This document shows positions 53,343 through 62,973 of a stretch of 64,000 nucleotides of DNA, one piece after another. A model generated the notes under the pieces. The model was not told the DNA's origin, made no database searches, and saw nothing but the letters and a program-made list of their open reading frames with translations. Both the position numbers and the translations under genes were made by a program. The stretch comes from Candidatus Eiseniibacteriota bacterium (lineage in GTDB: Bacteria > Orphanbacterota > Orphanbacteria > Orphanbacterales > Orphanbacteraceae). Each line of letters starts with the position of its first letter. Positions within the stretch are counted from its first letter, which is position 1. The stretch is from positions 90,800 to 154,799 of the forward strand of contig JAJRWB010000080.1 of the NCBI GenBank assembly GCA_024276995.1, written 5' to 3'.

Positions 53343-55562
53343 ATGAGGCGAATTCAGGGCATCGCTGCGATCGTGTTCGCGACGGCGGTGCTGCAGGCGA
53401 TACCTTTGCGTGCGGCGCGCGCCTTCGACGGCGACCGGGCGAAGGCGCTCGACGCCGAGATCTCGTCCGATCGGTTTGAAGGGAGGAAGAGCGGCCTCGC
53501 CGGGGGGACGAAAATCGAGCAGTTCGTGGCGGAGCGTTTCGAGGAGTACGGTCTCGAGCCGGCCGGCCCGGATGGATCGTTTTTTCAAGAGTTCCCTCTC
53601 CTCGTCACCGAAGAGCGGGGGGGGAGCATGGAACTCCTCGACGATCCGTTCGGCGCGGTCAAGTTCCTCCTGGGCGACGACTTCACGCTGATCACCAACT
53701 CGGGCAGCGGCGACGTGACCGCCGAGGTGGTGATCGTCGGGCACGGTCTTTCCGATCGAAAGAAGGGGTGGGACGATTACGGCGACATCGACGTGGAAGG
53801 AAAGATTGTCCTCATCGTTCGCGGCGCTCCCGAGAACGGGTACGACTGGTCGGAGAAAACCGGCCGTGATTCGACGCTGAACGAGGCGCTCGACAGGGGC
53901 GCGGCGGCGGTGCTGTGGATTCGCGGCGACCGCGCGGTGAACGGCGCGGCGATCCACGAAGGGGTGTACGACCCCGACGTCCCCCTCGCATACGTCGGCG
54001 AAAGGGTGGTCGACCATATCCTTTACAACTCGGGAACCAACCTCGAGCAGTACAAGAAGAAGCTGAAAGACGCCCCCCGGCCTTTCCCCACGGGGAAGAG
54101 GCTCCACTTCCGCGCCGACGTGAAACTCCTCGGCGAGAAAACGGCGCGGAATGTTCTCGCCCTCCTTCCAGGGACCGATCCGGTCCTTGCCAGCGAAGTG
54201 ATCGTCGTAGGCGCGCACATCGATCATATCGGGATCAACGGCAACGGTTTCATCTACAACGGTGCGAACGACAACGGTTCGGGCGCGTCGCTCCTGCTCG
54301 AAATGGCCCGTTCCTTCGCGGCGCACCGAGAGCGATCGAGGCGTACGATCCTCTTCGCCGGCTTCGCGGGAGAGGAGCAGGGGCTCCTCGGGTCGACATT
54401 CTTAACCGAGAACCCGATCATCGCCGTGGGGGACATGGCGGCGATGTTCAATTTCGACATGGTGGGCCAGGGAAACGGCGATGTCGGCGTCGGCGGCGGG
54501 GAGTACTTTCCGGAAATGTGGAACGCCTTTCGGCGGTCTCTCGACGAAGAGAGTTCGAAGAAGCTCAAGACCGGCCGGGCGTGGAGCGGGGAATCGAGCG
54601 ACCACGCGCCGTTCCGGAACAAGGGGGTTCCCGTTTTCAACGTGTGGGCGGAAGGGGATCATCTCTTCTATCACGGCTTCGAAGACGACGCCGACTGGAT
54701 CGACGAGGAGGTGATCGGTTCGGTGGGAGCGATCGGGGAGAAGCTGATCGGTTTCGCCGCCGACTGGGATCGGCCGCTCATCCCCGCGCACAGGTCGGGC
54801 GCGGCGCTGCTGAACGGGTCGAAGCAGATCGATTTCGACGGCACATCGGGGAAGGAATCGCCCTTCCGGCCGGTCGCCTCGGTGCGCTGGTACACGGCGG
54901 ACCGGATCGGCAAGCACGGTTTCGTGCTCGACGTGGCGGACGACCGCGCCGCCGCGGCGGAGGGAGATTCATTCGCCCTGGCGGCCACCCTCGACGACGT
55001 CTCTTCCGCCGCCGGCGACGGGAAGCGGTCGCTCATTCTCGGCGTCGAGGGCGATGCACTCGAAGAACTCGCCGAGGACCGTGTCCCCCTGCTCGACGTG
55101 TTCGGCATCTGCCTCGCCCGCTGGCCCGGCTTCGAACCCGCCCCGGCCGGCGGCGACAGCGCGCGCATCCGCGAGGAGAAGGAGTTCTTCGAGCGTCTCT
55201 CCGAGCGGGGCGTCGCTTTCCTGGTGGGTCCCGATCCGATCTGGAACGATCGCCTGCCGGAAGGGGGACTCCGTCTCGTCCGGATCTTCCCCTCCAGGGG
55301 CGATTCGATCGCCGACATTTCCGCCTATCCCCGGAAATCGACGCGCTTCATCGTTTCCCTCGATCGCCCGATCGACGCGAAGGAGGTCGGTCGGCTGATC
55401 ACTTCACTCGAATGGTCGCGTGTTCACCTCGATATCATGCCGTGGCTCACGGAAGAAGGTGTTGCGGGGGTGATCGAGTTCCTCGACCGCCTTTCCGAGG
55501 AGCCGGGGATGACGCCGAAGATCGTGCGGGGGATCCTGGGGAAGAATCTCTACCGCCGTTGA
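53343..55562 (+). CDS. M28-family peptidase with PA domain and extended C-terminal domain
   Basis: A protein of 739 residues. Signal peptide (IAAIVFATAVLQAIPLRAARA). Residues ~100-240 match a PA (protease-associated) insert (VVIVGHGLSDRKKGWDDYGDIDV). The catalytic domain shows VVGAHIDHIG, NGANDNGSG, AGEEQGLLGS and SDHAPFRNKGVP, a complete set of zinc ligands. The last ~200 residues end in GMTPKIVRGILGKNLYRR, resembling the tail of membrane dipeptidases (M19) although the M19 metal ligands are not evident. ATG 53343 has AAGGAGG upstream. Confidence 0.87.
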   Translation: MRRIQGIAAIVFATAVLQAIPLRAARAFDGDRAKALDAEISSDRFEGRKSGLAGGTKIEQFVAERFEEYGLEPAGPDGSFFQEFPLLVTEERGGSMELLDDPFGAVKFLLGDDFTLITNSGSGDVTAEVVIVGHGLSDRKKGWDDYGDIDVEGKIVLIVRGAPENGYDWSEKTGRDSTLNEALDRGAAAVLWIRGDRAVNGAAIHEGVYDPDVPLAYVGERVVDHILYNSGTNLEQYKKKLKDAPRPFPTGKRLHFRADVKLLGEKTARNVLALLPGTDPVLASEVIVVGAHIDHIGINGNGFIYNGANDNGSGASLLLEMARSFAAHRERSRRTILFAGFAGEEQGLLGSTFLTENPIIAVGDMAAMFNFDMVGQGNGDVGVGGGEYFPEMWNAFRRSLDEESSKKLKTGRAWSGESSDHAPFRNKGVPVFNVWAEGDHLFYHGFEDDADWIDEEVIGSVGAIGEKLIGFAADWDRPLIPAHRSGAALLNGSKQIDFDGTSGKESPFRPVASVRWYTADRIGKHGFVLDVADDRAAAAEGDSFALAATLDDVSSAAGDGKRSLILGVEGDALEELAEDRVPLLDVFGICLARWPGFEPAPAGGDSARIREEKEFFERLSERGVAFLVGPDPIWNDRLPEGGLRLVRIFPSRGDSIADISAYPRKSTRFIVSLDRPIDAKEVGRLITSLEWSRVHLDIMPWLTEEGVAGVIEFLDRLSEEPGMTPKIVRGILGKNLYRR

Positions 55563-56159
55563 GCGCTCGACACACCGAAAAAGACAAAAAAAGAAACGGA
55601 ACCGGGTGTCGGCGCAAGGGACGGGCGAGGCGGGTTACCACTTCGGGCCGACGATTTTCCGGTTCCGTATTCTATTTTACGAGGGGAAGAAGCGCCTCCG
55701 TATGGAGTCAGCTCTACTCTGTAGTGACCGACCCTCCCCCGGCAGAGAGATTTGGTCCAGAGAGAAGATCCAACAGACTTGCTTCTCCCCCTATTCCATT
55801 CTTTGCAGACATGGAATCCTAATGCAGGATCGATGCCAGATGGGCCCAAAACTGATATATTTTTGTGTATCGTAAGAAGTTGTAATAAATGGGGTTAAGA
55901 AATAGAATCTCGAATCGCAACGATTCGGTCGCGCGAGGCGCCCACGACCTGACAAGATGGCAAGTGGGTTTCACTCACTTCGACAGATTTTCAATAGATT
56001 ATCAGAGTATTTTATAAGAAAACGCTTCGCAGGGCGCATCTGGGGGAAGGGGTCGGGGGGACGTGGGATACACGTCCGAACTGCCTTGCAAGGCGGGACC
56101 GGCCGCGTCGAGATGGAGGAATGCGTCGAGAAAGCATGGCGGGACGGTACGTTACGGGA
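55563..56159. other. 597-bp gap without convincing gene, AT-rich in the middle
   Basis: No open frame here has family motifs or plausible codon use. The stretch around 55790-56030 is clearly AT-richer than the rest of the window. Hairpins seen: CGAATCG-CAA-CGATTCG at 55912-55928, ATTCCAT/ATGGAAT around 55795-55820, and the nested structure listed separately. No tRNA-like fold or transposase remnant was recognised. Confidence 0.5.
55597..55667. repeat. nested inverted repeat (9 bp outer, 6 bp inner)
   Basis: CGGAACCGG (55597-55605) pairs with CCGGTTCCG (55659-55667), and inside it GTCGGC pairs with GCCGAC. It begins 34 nt after the M28 peptidase stop. The apical loop is long (about 35 nt). 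Could be a terminator-like structure or part of a small RNA. Confidence 0.4.
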
Positions 56160-56193
56160 CGAAAAGAGGGCGGTCCGGATGAGGACCGCCCTC
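56160..56193 (-). terminator. Rho-independent terminator of the ALDH gene
   Basis: Minus strand: GAGGGCGGTCC, 6-nt loop, GGACCGCCCTC (56193-56166, perfect 11-bp stem), then TTTTC. It lies 8 nt after the dehydrogenase stop. Confidence 0.85.
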
Positions 56194-56201
56194 CCGGAAT
56201 G

Positions 56202-57710
56202 CTACAGGTCGAAATGAACTCCCTGGGCGAGAGGAAGCTCGCGGCTCCAGTTGAGCGTGCACGTCTGGCGGCGCATGTACGCCTTCCACGAGTCGCTTCC
56301 CGCCTCGCGTCCGCCGCCTGTGTCCTTCTCGCCGCCGAAGGCGCCGCCGATCTCCGCGCCGCTCGTGCCGATATTCACGTTCGCGATGCCACAGTCGGAG
56401 CCGCGGTGGGAGAGGAATGTCTCGGCGCTGAGAAGGTTGGTCGTGAAGATCGCTGACGAAAGTCCCTGGTCGACACCGTTCTGCATGGCGATCGCCTCGT
56501 CGAGATCTCCATATTCGAAGAGATAGAGAATCGGGGCGAACGTCTCGTCGCGCACGATCTTCATATCCTTGTGAGCCTTGATGATCGTCGGTTCCACGAA
56601 GTTGCCGGGACGGTCGCACCGCTTCCCGCCGACGAGCACCTCGCCCCCCTCTTCCACCGCCTTCGCGATCGCCTCTTCCATCTCCTTCACGGCGCCTTCA
56701 TCGATGAGGGGACCGACGTGGGTCTTCTCGTCGAGAGGATCGCCGATGGTGAGCGACTTGTACGCCTTGATGAGACTTTCCGCCGTGCGATCGAATACGG
56801 ATCGCTCCACGAAGAGGCGGCGCGTGGAAGTGCATCGCTGCCCGGCGGTGCCGACGGCGCCGAACACCACGGCGGGAAGGACGAGCGCCGGGTCGGCGTC
56901 GGCGGTGACGATGATCGCGTTGTTGCCGCCCAGCTCGAGGATCGAACGGGCGAGCCTGCCGGCGACGACCTCGCCGATCCGCCGGCCCATGCGGCAAGAG
57001 CCGGTGGCCGATATAAGCGGGATGTTCCTGTCGTGGAGCATCCGCTCGCCCACCTCGGAGCCGCGGCCGACGACGAGGTTCATCACCCCTTCGTGACCGT
57101 TGTCGGCGAAGACGCGGTTGGCGATCTTCTGCATGGCGATCGCCGTGAGCGGTGTCTTCGAGGATGGTTTCCAGATCATCGTGTCACCGCAGACGGCGGC
57201 GATCATCGCGTTCCACGCCCAGACGGCGGCGGGGAAATTGAACGCCGTCACGATGCCGACAATGCCGAGAGGATGCCATTGCTCATACATCCTGTGACCC
57301 GGCCGCTCGGAGTGCATCGTCAGCCCGTAGAGCTGCCGGGAGAGCCCGACGGCGAAATCGGCGATGTCGATCGCCTCCTGGATCTCGCCTTCCCCCTCGG
57401 AGAGGATCTTCCCCATCTCGTACGAGACGAGCATGCCGAGATCCTTCTTGTGATCCCTCATGGCGAGGCCGAGCTGGCGGATCACTTCGCCCCGTGCCGG
57501 GGCGGGCGTCATCCGCCACGTTTCGAACGCCTTGCCGGCGCGCTTCACCACGCGGTCGTAATCGTCGGCCGACGCCTGACGGACCACGGCGATCCGCTCG
57601 CCCGCGGTCGGACAGAAGCTCTCCAGCTCGCCGCCGGAACCGAACCACTCGCCGTCGCTCGCTCCCGGGTTCATCTCCTCGATACCCAGTCGGGTCAGAA
57701 AGTCTCGCAT
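56202..57710 (-). CDS. ALDH7-type aldehyde dehydrogenase (alpha-aminoadipic semialdehyde dehydrogenase-like)
   Basis: A protein of 502 residues. Motifs: FNFPAAVWAWN (substrate/NAD entry), KPSSKTPLTA, ILELGGNNAIIV (general base Glu), GTAGQRCTSTRRLFV (catalytic Cys), and the ALDH7 signature tail GAFGGEKDTGGGREAGSDSW followed by YMRRQT. ALDH7 enzymes (antiquitin/AmaB) oxidise alpha-aminoadipic semialdehyde in lysine breakdown; the exact substrate here is inferred from family only. ATG 57710 follows AGGATAGCC; a TACAAT -10 lies ~70 nt upstream. No neighbouring lysine genes, followed by its own terminator. Confidence 0.88.
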   Translation of the reverse strand: MRDFLTRLGIEEMNPGASDGEWFGSGGELESFCPTAGERIAVVRQASADDYDRVVKRAGKAFETWRMTPAPARGEVIRQLGLAMRDHKKDLGMLVSYEMGKILSEGEGEIQEAIDIADFAVGLSRQLYGLTMHSERPGHRMYEQWHPLGIVGIVTAFNFPAAVWAWNAMIAAVCGDTMIWKPSSKTPLTAIAMQKIANRVFADNGHEGVMNLVVGRGSEVGERMLHDRNIPLISATGSCRMGRRIGEVVAGRLARSILELGGNNAIIVTADADPALVLPAVVFGAVGTAGQRCTSTRRLFVERSVFDRTAESLIKAYKSLTIGDPLDEKTHVGPLIDEGAVKEMEEAIAKAVEEGGEVLVGGKRCDRPGNFVEPTIIKAHKDMKIVRDETFAPILYLFEYGDLDEAIAMQNGVDQGLSSAIFTTNLLSAETFLSHRGSDCGIANVNIGTSGAEIGGAFGGEKDTGGGREAGSDSWKAYMRRQTCTLNWSRELPLAQGVHFDL

Positions 57711-57778
57711 GGCTATCCTGTTCTCCTTGAATTCCGTCGGTTCCGCGCCCGCCGGGACGACGCACACATGATCATCCT

Positions 57779-57784
57779 ATTGTA
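57779..57784 (-). promoter_or_regulatory. -10 hexamer TACAAT upstream of the ALDH gene
   Basis: TACAAT (5/6) on the minus strand gives a leader of about 60 nt to ATG 57710. No strong -35 at 16-18 bp. Confidence 0.3.
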
Positions 57785-57818
57785 GCAGCGCTCCCCCGGA
57801 AAGCCCACCCCTGGAGGG

Positions 57819-58920
57819 CTATTCCGGTTTCGCTTTTTCCCATTCGGCGATGATCGCCTCGTACGCGGGATCACCGTGGAGGGAAGCCGGGTCGGGGTCC
57901 TTCGAGATGGTGGTGGCGGAGAGGGGAAAACCGAGATCGACGAACCGGTTCAGGTATTCGATCGCCCGGTCTCGATCGCCCGAGGAGGCGGCATTGCACG
58001 CCATGGTATAAAGGGTCCTCGCCGAGAATCTTCTCGTCGATCGCCGGCGCCCGCTCGTAGTACGGACGCGCTCCCTCGTAGTCGCCCGTTCTTCGAAGGA
58101 GGAGGCCGAGATCGATCAGGGCGCCCGCCACCGACGGATCCTCCTCCCCCAGGCGCCGCCGGCGAATATCGGGCGACTCTTCCAGGAGCGGCTTCGCCTG
58201 GTCATAGAGACCGGGGCTGTAATAGACCTTCCCTATGGTCTGCAACAGCTGCGCCCGGATCGCCGGCTGATCGTGAAGCCCCTTTTCGATCTTCTCTTTG
58301 CCTTTGTCGAGGATCTCCCTCGCGGTGATCGTGTTCCCCCGGTTTTCGCCCGGCTTGCAGGGAGACGATCACCGTGGACGCCGCCAGGGTCAGGGCCACA
58401 AGCGCGACGAGGGCCGACCGCGCCTTATGTCTCAGGATCAGTTTCTTCAGCTGATAAGCCGTGCCCGGGCGGTGCGCCTGCACCGGCCGGCCCGCCAGGT
58501 GCCGTTCAACATCGGACGCGGACTCCGATGCCGACGGGTACCGCCGGACGCGATCCTTCTCCATCGCCCGCATCGTGATCCGGTCGAGTTCGCCGGGCAG
58601 TTCCTTTCGCCATTTTCCGGGGTCGATCCTTCTTCGGGCCGCGATGTCGGCGGCTTCCTTTCCGAGAGACGTGATCCTGGTGCTCGGCTTCGGCGGCTCC
58701 ACGTCTCGAATGATGCGGTGGATCTCGGCGATGCCCGCGGAGCACAGTTCCGCCGCGTCGAACGGCGGCATGCCCACGAGCAGCTCGTAGGGCAACACGC
58801 CGAGCGAGTAGACATCGCTTGTCGTGTCGATGTTGAGATCGGTCATCTCCGCCTGCTCGGGACTCATGTAGGCGGGCGTGCCGACCGTGCCGAGAAGCTC
58901 GAGAATCCGAAAGGGACCGT
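57819..58920 (-). pseudogene. degenerate Ser/Thr protein kinase-TPR gene
   Basis: Minus-strand pieces in different frames add up to a decayed PASTA-less kinase with C-terminal TPRs. First: GTPAYMSPEQAEM (activation-loop end), DVYSLGVLPYELLVGMPPF, AMEKDRVRRYPSASESASDVERHL and a membrane helix SALVALVALTLAASTVIVSL. After a frame change: VYYSPGLYDQAKPLLEES and LGEEDPSVAGALIDLGLLLRRTGDYEGA. After another: AIEYLNRFVDLGF and GDPAYEAIIAEWEKAKPE (normal family C-terminus). The whole N-lobe, the glycine loop, catalytic Lys and HRDLKP are missing, and the TPR array is shortened. At least two frameshifts and one 5' deletion make it non-functional. Confidence 0.75.
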
Positions 58921-59147
58921 CCTTTCGAATTCGACACCGGCGCGAAACAAGTCGAGGAGGCCTACGGGGAGTACGACGTCGCCCCTCGGGAAGGTTCCCT
59001 TTGTATTCCTCAGGAGTATAATCGGATCGTCGATCTGGATTATGGACAATGGGCCGTCGCGCAGGATAACGCCGAGCCATCTGAGTCGGGCGTACGGCAT
59101 CGGTTCCTGGACCCGGCCCCGGCCGGCCGGGAAGAAACGAGCGTAAC

Positions 59148-60581
59148 TTGACTTTGGAAATACCCGCCGCCGCCGGCCTGATCGCGCCGCTCTTCCACAT
59201 CCTTGGACTCTTTCACTCGATTCACGCCGTCATGCACGTGCGCACTTCCCGGGGGGCGATCGCCTGGGCGATCGCTCTGGTGACATTCCCCTACCTCGCG
59301 ATCCCGCTCTACTGGATCTGCGGCCGGAGCCGCTTCAGCGGGTACGTGGAAGCGCACCGGGCGGGCAACAGGAAGATCCGGGAGATCGCCCTTCGCGCCA
59401 GGGAGGCGATGTCGCGTCATTCCGTCCGCGGCGCGGATCGGCCCGCCGGACTGGATTTCTACGAACATATCGTGGGGCTTCCGTGCACCCGCGGCAACGC
59501 CGCCCATCTCCTGATCGACGGGCCGGACACCTTTCGGGCGATGCTGGACGCCATCGCCGCGGCAAGAAAGTATGTTCTAATCGAGTTCTTCATCGTCCAC
59601 GGCGATAAACTGGGCAACGCATTCAAGGAGGCCGTTATCGCCAAGGCCCGCGAGGGAGTCCGGATCTATTTCATCTATGATGAAATCGGCTCGAACCGCC
59701 TTCCGCGTTCCTACGTTTCGGAACTGCACGCCGCGGGTGTGCAGGCGCGGGCCTTCGGCTCATCCCGAGGATGGCGGGGCCGCTTCCAGATCAATTTCCG
59801 AAACCATAGGAAAATCACCATCGTGGACGGAGAGGTCGCTTTTGTCGGCGGGCTCAATATCGGTGATGAGTACATGGGGTGGAGCAGCCGGTTCGGGCAT
59901 TGGCGGGACACGCATCTGAAATTAGGTGGACCCGCCGTTCTCGGTATTCAACTCGCGTTCCTGGAAGACTGGTACTGGGCCGGACAAACGGTTCCGGACC
60001 TCTCGTGGGATGCGCATCCCGCGCCGGAGCACGACCAGATCACGCTGGTGCTGCCGTGTGGTCCCGCGGATGAGTTCCAGACGTGCGAACTCTTCTATCT
60101 CGAAGTGATCCAATCCGCCAAGGAGCGCATATGGATCACCAGCCCGTATTTCGTGCCGGACCTGCCGGTGGCGCGGGAGTTGCAGCTTGCGGCGCTTCGA
60201 GGTGTCGACGTCAGGATCATGTTGCCCGACAAACCGGACCATCTTCTGGTCTATCTTTCCACGTTCACATACATCCCCGACATGATCAAAGCGGGGGCAA
60301 AGCTGTATCGGTACGAAAAGGGATTCCTCCACGAGAAGGTATTGCTCGTCGACCGCGAACGCGCGGCGGTGGGAACGGCAAATCTCGATAACCGCTCCTT
60401 CTATCTCAACTTCGAGATTCTTGTCGTGCAGTACGACGAATCTTTCACGCGGGATGTGGAGAAGATGCTCTTGAAGGACTTCGCGAATTGCCGCGCCGTC
60501 ACGGCGGTCGACTTCGAGGGCAAGCCGTTCTGGTTTCGCCTTGCCGCTCGGGTTGCGCGTCTCCTCTCGCCCCTGCAATAG
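59148..60581 (+). CDS. cls: cardiolipin synthase (phospholipase D family)
   Basis: A protein of 477 residues. Two N-terminal hydrophobic segments (LIAPLFHILGLFHSI, AIAWAIALVTFPYLAIPLYWI), then two HKD motifs: NHRKITIVDGEVAFVGGLNIGD and FLHEKVLLVDRERAAVGTANLDNRS. ITSPYFVPD is the conserved block between them. This is the bacterial ClsA architecture that condenses two phosphatidylglycerols. Start TTG 59148. It converges with the HDOD gene 22 bp away. Confidence 0.92.
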   Translation: MTLEIPAAAGLIAPLFHILGLFHSIHAVMHVRTSRGAIAWAIALVTFPYLAIPLYWICGRSRFSGYVEAHRAGNRKIREIALRAREAMSRHSVRGADRPAGLDFYEHIVGLPCTRGNAAHLLIDGPDTFRAMLDAIAAARKYVLIEFFIVHGDKLGNAFKEAVIAKAREGVRIYFIYDEIGSNRLPRSYVSELHAAGVQARAFGSSRGWRGRFQINFRNHRKITIVDGEVAFVGGLNIGDEYMGWSSRFGHWRDTHLKLGGPAVLGIQLAFLEDWYWAGQTVPDLSWDAHPAPEHDQITLVLPCGPADEFQTCELFYLEVIQSAKERIWITSPYFVPDLPVARELQLAALRGVDVRIMLPDKPDHLLVYLSTFTYIPDMIKAGAKLYRYEKGFLHEKVLLVDRERAAVGTANLDNRSFYLNFEILVVQYDESFTRDVEKMLLKDFANCRAVTAVDFEGKPFWFRLAARVARLLSPLQ

Positions 60582-60603
60582 CGGCGGGTCTGCCCCGCGC
60601 CCC

Positions 60604-61455
60604 TCAGCTGATCAGTTTCTCCAGCTCCCCCGCCCGTTCGAAGCTCTCTTCCACGAGTTTCTCGATGCGCTCCGTCGGGATGGCGAACCGTTCGCTGACG
60701 CCGGTCACGAACCGGTCGACCCCCGTGTTCTCGTCGTCGTCGAGAATGCACGAGACGATCCGGACCGCGGGAGGACATCCGCCGTTCATCTCCATCGTGC
60801 CGTGATGCTCTCCCACCGCCGACGTGAGATTCTCCGAGAATTCCCACTCGCCGCACAGCCACGTCGCCACCTCGGCGTGATCCCACTCCAGGTGTTCCCG
60901 TTCGATCGAGGCGAGATCCTCGCTGCCGGTCCGCCACCTATCGAGAATCGGCGCATACTCGTCCGGCCGTTCTCCGGCGAGATAAGGGATTGCCATGTCT
61001 TGCAGAAGACCGCCGGTGAAGCTTTCGAGCTGGGACGCCGGGTGAAGGGTCGCCGCGAGACCCCTGGCGAGAGTGGCGCGGCGTACGCTCGCCCTCCAGA
61101 ACCTGTTGTGATCGAAACAGGAGGACGTTTTCTTCGGCAGAATGCTTCCCACGGAGATGGAGAGCACCAGCGATTCCACTGAGGACATGCCGAGCATGGC
61201 GACCGCCTGGGACAGGTTGTTCACCTTCGCTCTCGATGCGAATGCCGCCGAGTTGATTGTCTTGATGATCTTCACGGAAACTCCGGGGTCGGTGGCGAGA
61301 ATCTCCGCGACCTCCGTCGCGGTGGATGAGGGATCCCGGATCTTCTCGATCGCTTTCATCACGACCGCCGGAAATGTCGGAAGAACGAACTCTCCGAGTA
61401 CATCCTTCAGCCGTTGCTTCCGATCGCCGGTCTTTCGTTTCAAGATTCTGAACAT
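60604..61455 (-). CDS. HDOD-domain signalling protein
   Basis: A protein of 283 residues, almost entirely one HDOD domain: LPTFPAVVMKAIEKIRDPSSTATEVAEILATDPGVSVKIIKTINSA and NNLSQAVAMLGMSSVESLVLSISV are characteristic, and GGLLQDMAIPYLA replaces the catalytic HD. No attached GGDEF, EAL or receiver domain. HDOD proteins act as non-catalytic signal or gene regulators. ATG 61455. Confidence 0.87.
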   Translation of the reverse strand: MFRILKRKTGDRKQRLKDVLGEFVLPTFPAVVMKAIEKIRDPSSTATEVAEILATDPGVSVKIIKTINSAAFASRAKVNNLSQAVAMLGMSSVESLVLSISVGSILPKKTSSCFDHNRFWRASVRRATLARGLAATLHPASQLESFTGGLLQDMAIPYLAGERPDEYAPILDRWRTGSEDLASIEREHLEWDHAEVATWLCGEWEFSENLTSAVGEHHGTMEMNGGCPPAVRIVSCILDDDENTGVDRFVTGVSERFAIPTERIEKLVEESFERAGELEKLIS

Positions 61456-61536
61456 CGTCTATCTTCGCCCCCAATCGAGTAAGTGTTGCCGCAAAAGGAA
61501 AGTATCGCCGGTTCGCCCGCCTGCGGGTTGAGAGCA

Positions 61537-62640
61537 TCAGTCCGCCCTCCGGGCCATCTTGTTGGCGAATATGCTCAAGAGACCGCCCAGCGCGACATAT
61601 CCGAGTACGACCTCGATCATGGCGACAACCTGGGCGGGGCCCGATGCGGGCAGTACATCTCCGTATCCGAGCGTTGTGAGGGTCACGACACTGTAGTAAA
61701 ACGGCGAAAGTGCCGTTTCGTGATTTCCGTAGTCCACGTCGACGACAAATGCGTACAGGAAGGCGAAGACCACCGTAATGAGCATCGTCCAGAGGCTCCA
61801 CCGACCGACACTGCGGCCGCAGTCCGACGAAAGCCGCCAGATCCTGTACACGATCTCCGATCGGGCGTCGCGATTTCGAAACTCGTGCAGATAGTTCTCA
61901 TCGAGAATATGGCGTCGGACGAGGTACGCTCCGCAGAAGTCGACATCGCGGATGTCCGCCCCGACCCAACCGGCGGATGCATAGCCGTGAATACCTTTCA
62001 GGTGCGCCCGGCGCATGTCGGACTCGTCGAACCCGGCGTGCGACACTTCGCTCCCCGTGAAATCGACGCCGCGAAGGTCGGCGCCGACGAGATTCGCACC
62101 GGTCAGATCCGCATCGCGGATCCGCGCTTCCCTCAGATCGGCGACGCGAAGATCCGTACGGATGAGTTTCGACCGTGTGAACGTGGCGCCGTTCATCTTC
62201 ACTGCGAACAGGTTCGCCTCGGTCAGGTCGCACCCGCCGAAGCCGACCCTTTCCGCGACGCACTCGCTCAGGTTCGCCCGTGTCAGGTCCGCGCTCATGA
62301 ATTCGCATTCGCTGAGGTCTGCCCGCGAGAGCGTTGTGTCGACGAACCGCGCCCAGGGAAACCGGCAGCCCTTCAACACGGCTCCGGTCAGGTCGGCTTC
62401 CGAAAAGTCGCACCCGGAGAAGTCGAGCCCGGAGAGATCCTCCCCGGCAAGACGGATTCCACGAAAATCCTTCGGGTTCTCACGATCGTCCGGGCGCCCT
62501 TCCCGTAACCGGCGCAGGATCGCTTCGGCCCTTGTGCCCCCTTCCGGATCCTCGTCGGTCCATCGGCCGCGTAAGCGCGCCGATTCTTCCCGCCACATCG
62601 TCTCCCTGGTCTCGGGAGTATTCAACAGGTCGTTACCCAT
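61537..62640 (-). CDS. two-helix potassium channel with N-terminal pentapeptide repeats
   Basis: A protein of 367 residues. Residues ~65-240 are pentapeptide repeats (A/C-[D/N]-L/F-x-x: for example LSGLDFSGCDFSEADLTGAVL, ADLREARIRDADLTGANLVG), forming a right-handed quadrilateral helix. The C-terminus has two membrane helices (WTMLITVVFAFLYAFVV and VVAMIEVVLGYVALGGLLSIFA) around the selectivity filter TTLGYGDVLP. GGGGGACCTG lies upstream of ATG 62640. The repeats presumably regulate or scaffold the channel; ligand unknown. Confidence 0.87.
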   Translation of the reverse strand: MGNDLLNTPETRETMWREESARLRGRWTDEDPEGGTRAEAILRRLREGRPDDRENPKDFRGIRLAGEDLSGLDFSGCDFSEADLTGAVLKGCRFPWARFVDTTLSRADLSECEFMSADLTRANLSECVAERVGFGGCDLTEANLFAVKMNGATFTRSKLIRTDLRVADLREARIRDADLTGANLVGADLRGVDFTGSEVSHAGFDESDMRRAHLKGIHGYASAGWVGADIRDVDFCGAYLVRRHILDENYLHEFRNRDARSEIVYRIWRLSSDCGRSVGRWSLWTMLITVVFAFLYAFVVDVDYGNHETALSPFYYSVVTLTTLGYGDVLPASGPAQVVAMIEVVLGYVALGGLLSIFANKMARRAD

Positions 62641-62952
62641 CAGGTCCCCCGCCGGCGAACGACTTTCCTCGGAATCCCTGGTCCATAGATCGGTTGTCGG
62701 ACCGATTTGCTGAAGGTGACCACCGCGGGTACCCCTGCCCGATCTCCGTTCACCACGACGGTTTATCGCGTTACCGTCCATTGTACTGGTGGTCCGCCCG
62801 CGCGCGTCGTTAAGGCGCCACATTCCATTCGGTGAACGCCTGCCCTAGGGGCACCGTGCAACTGATGGCTGCGCGGATCGAATCGATCCTCGCCTGGTCG
62901 GCGGTGTGGTTCGCCCTCCTTCTCACGGGCGAACATTCGAAGTCGGTGTAGA
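62641..62952. other. 312-bp gap without convincing gene
   Basis: Several short frames cross this stretch but none has recognisable motifs or a ribosome-binding site. It separates the channel gene from the terminator of the metal-permease operon and must contain the channel promoter; no strong -35/-10 pair stands out. Confidence 0.4.
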
Positions 62953-62971
62953 GCCCTCCGTTGAGGAGGGC
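62953..62971 (-). terminator. hairpin ending the metal ABC permease transcript
   Basis: GCCCTCC and GGAGGGC arms (7 bp) around a 5-nt loop, starting 2 nt after the stop of the small frame at 62974. No T-run follows, so it is a weak or Rho-assisted terminator. Confidence 0.4.
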
Positions 62972-62973
62972 CG

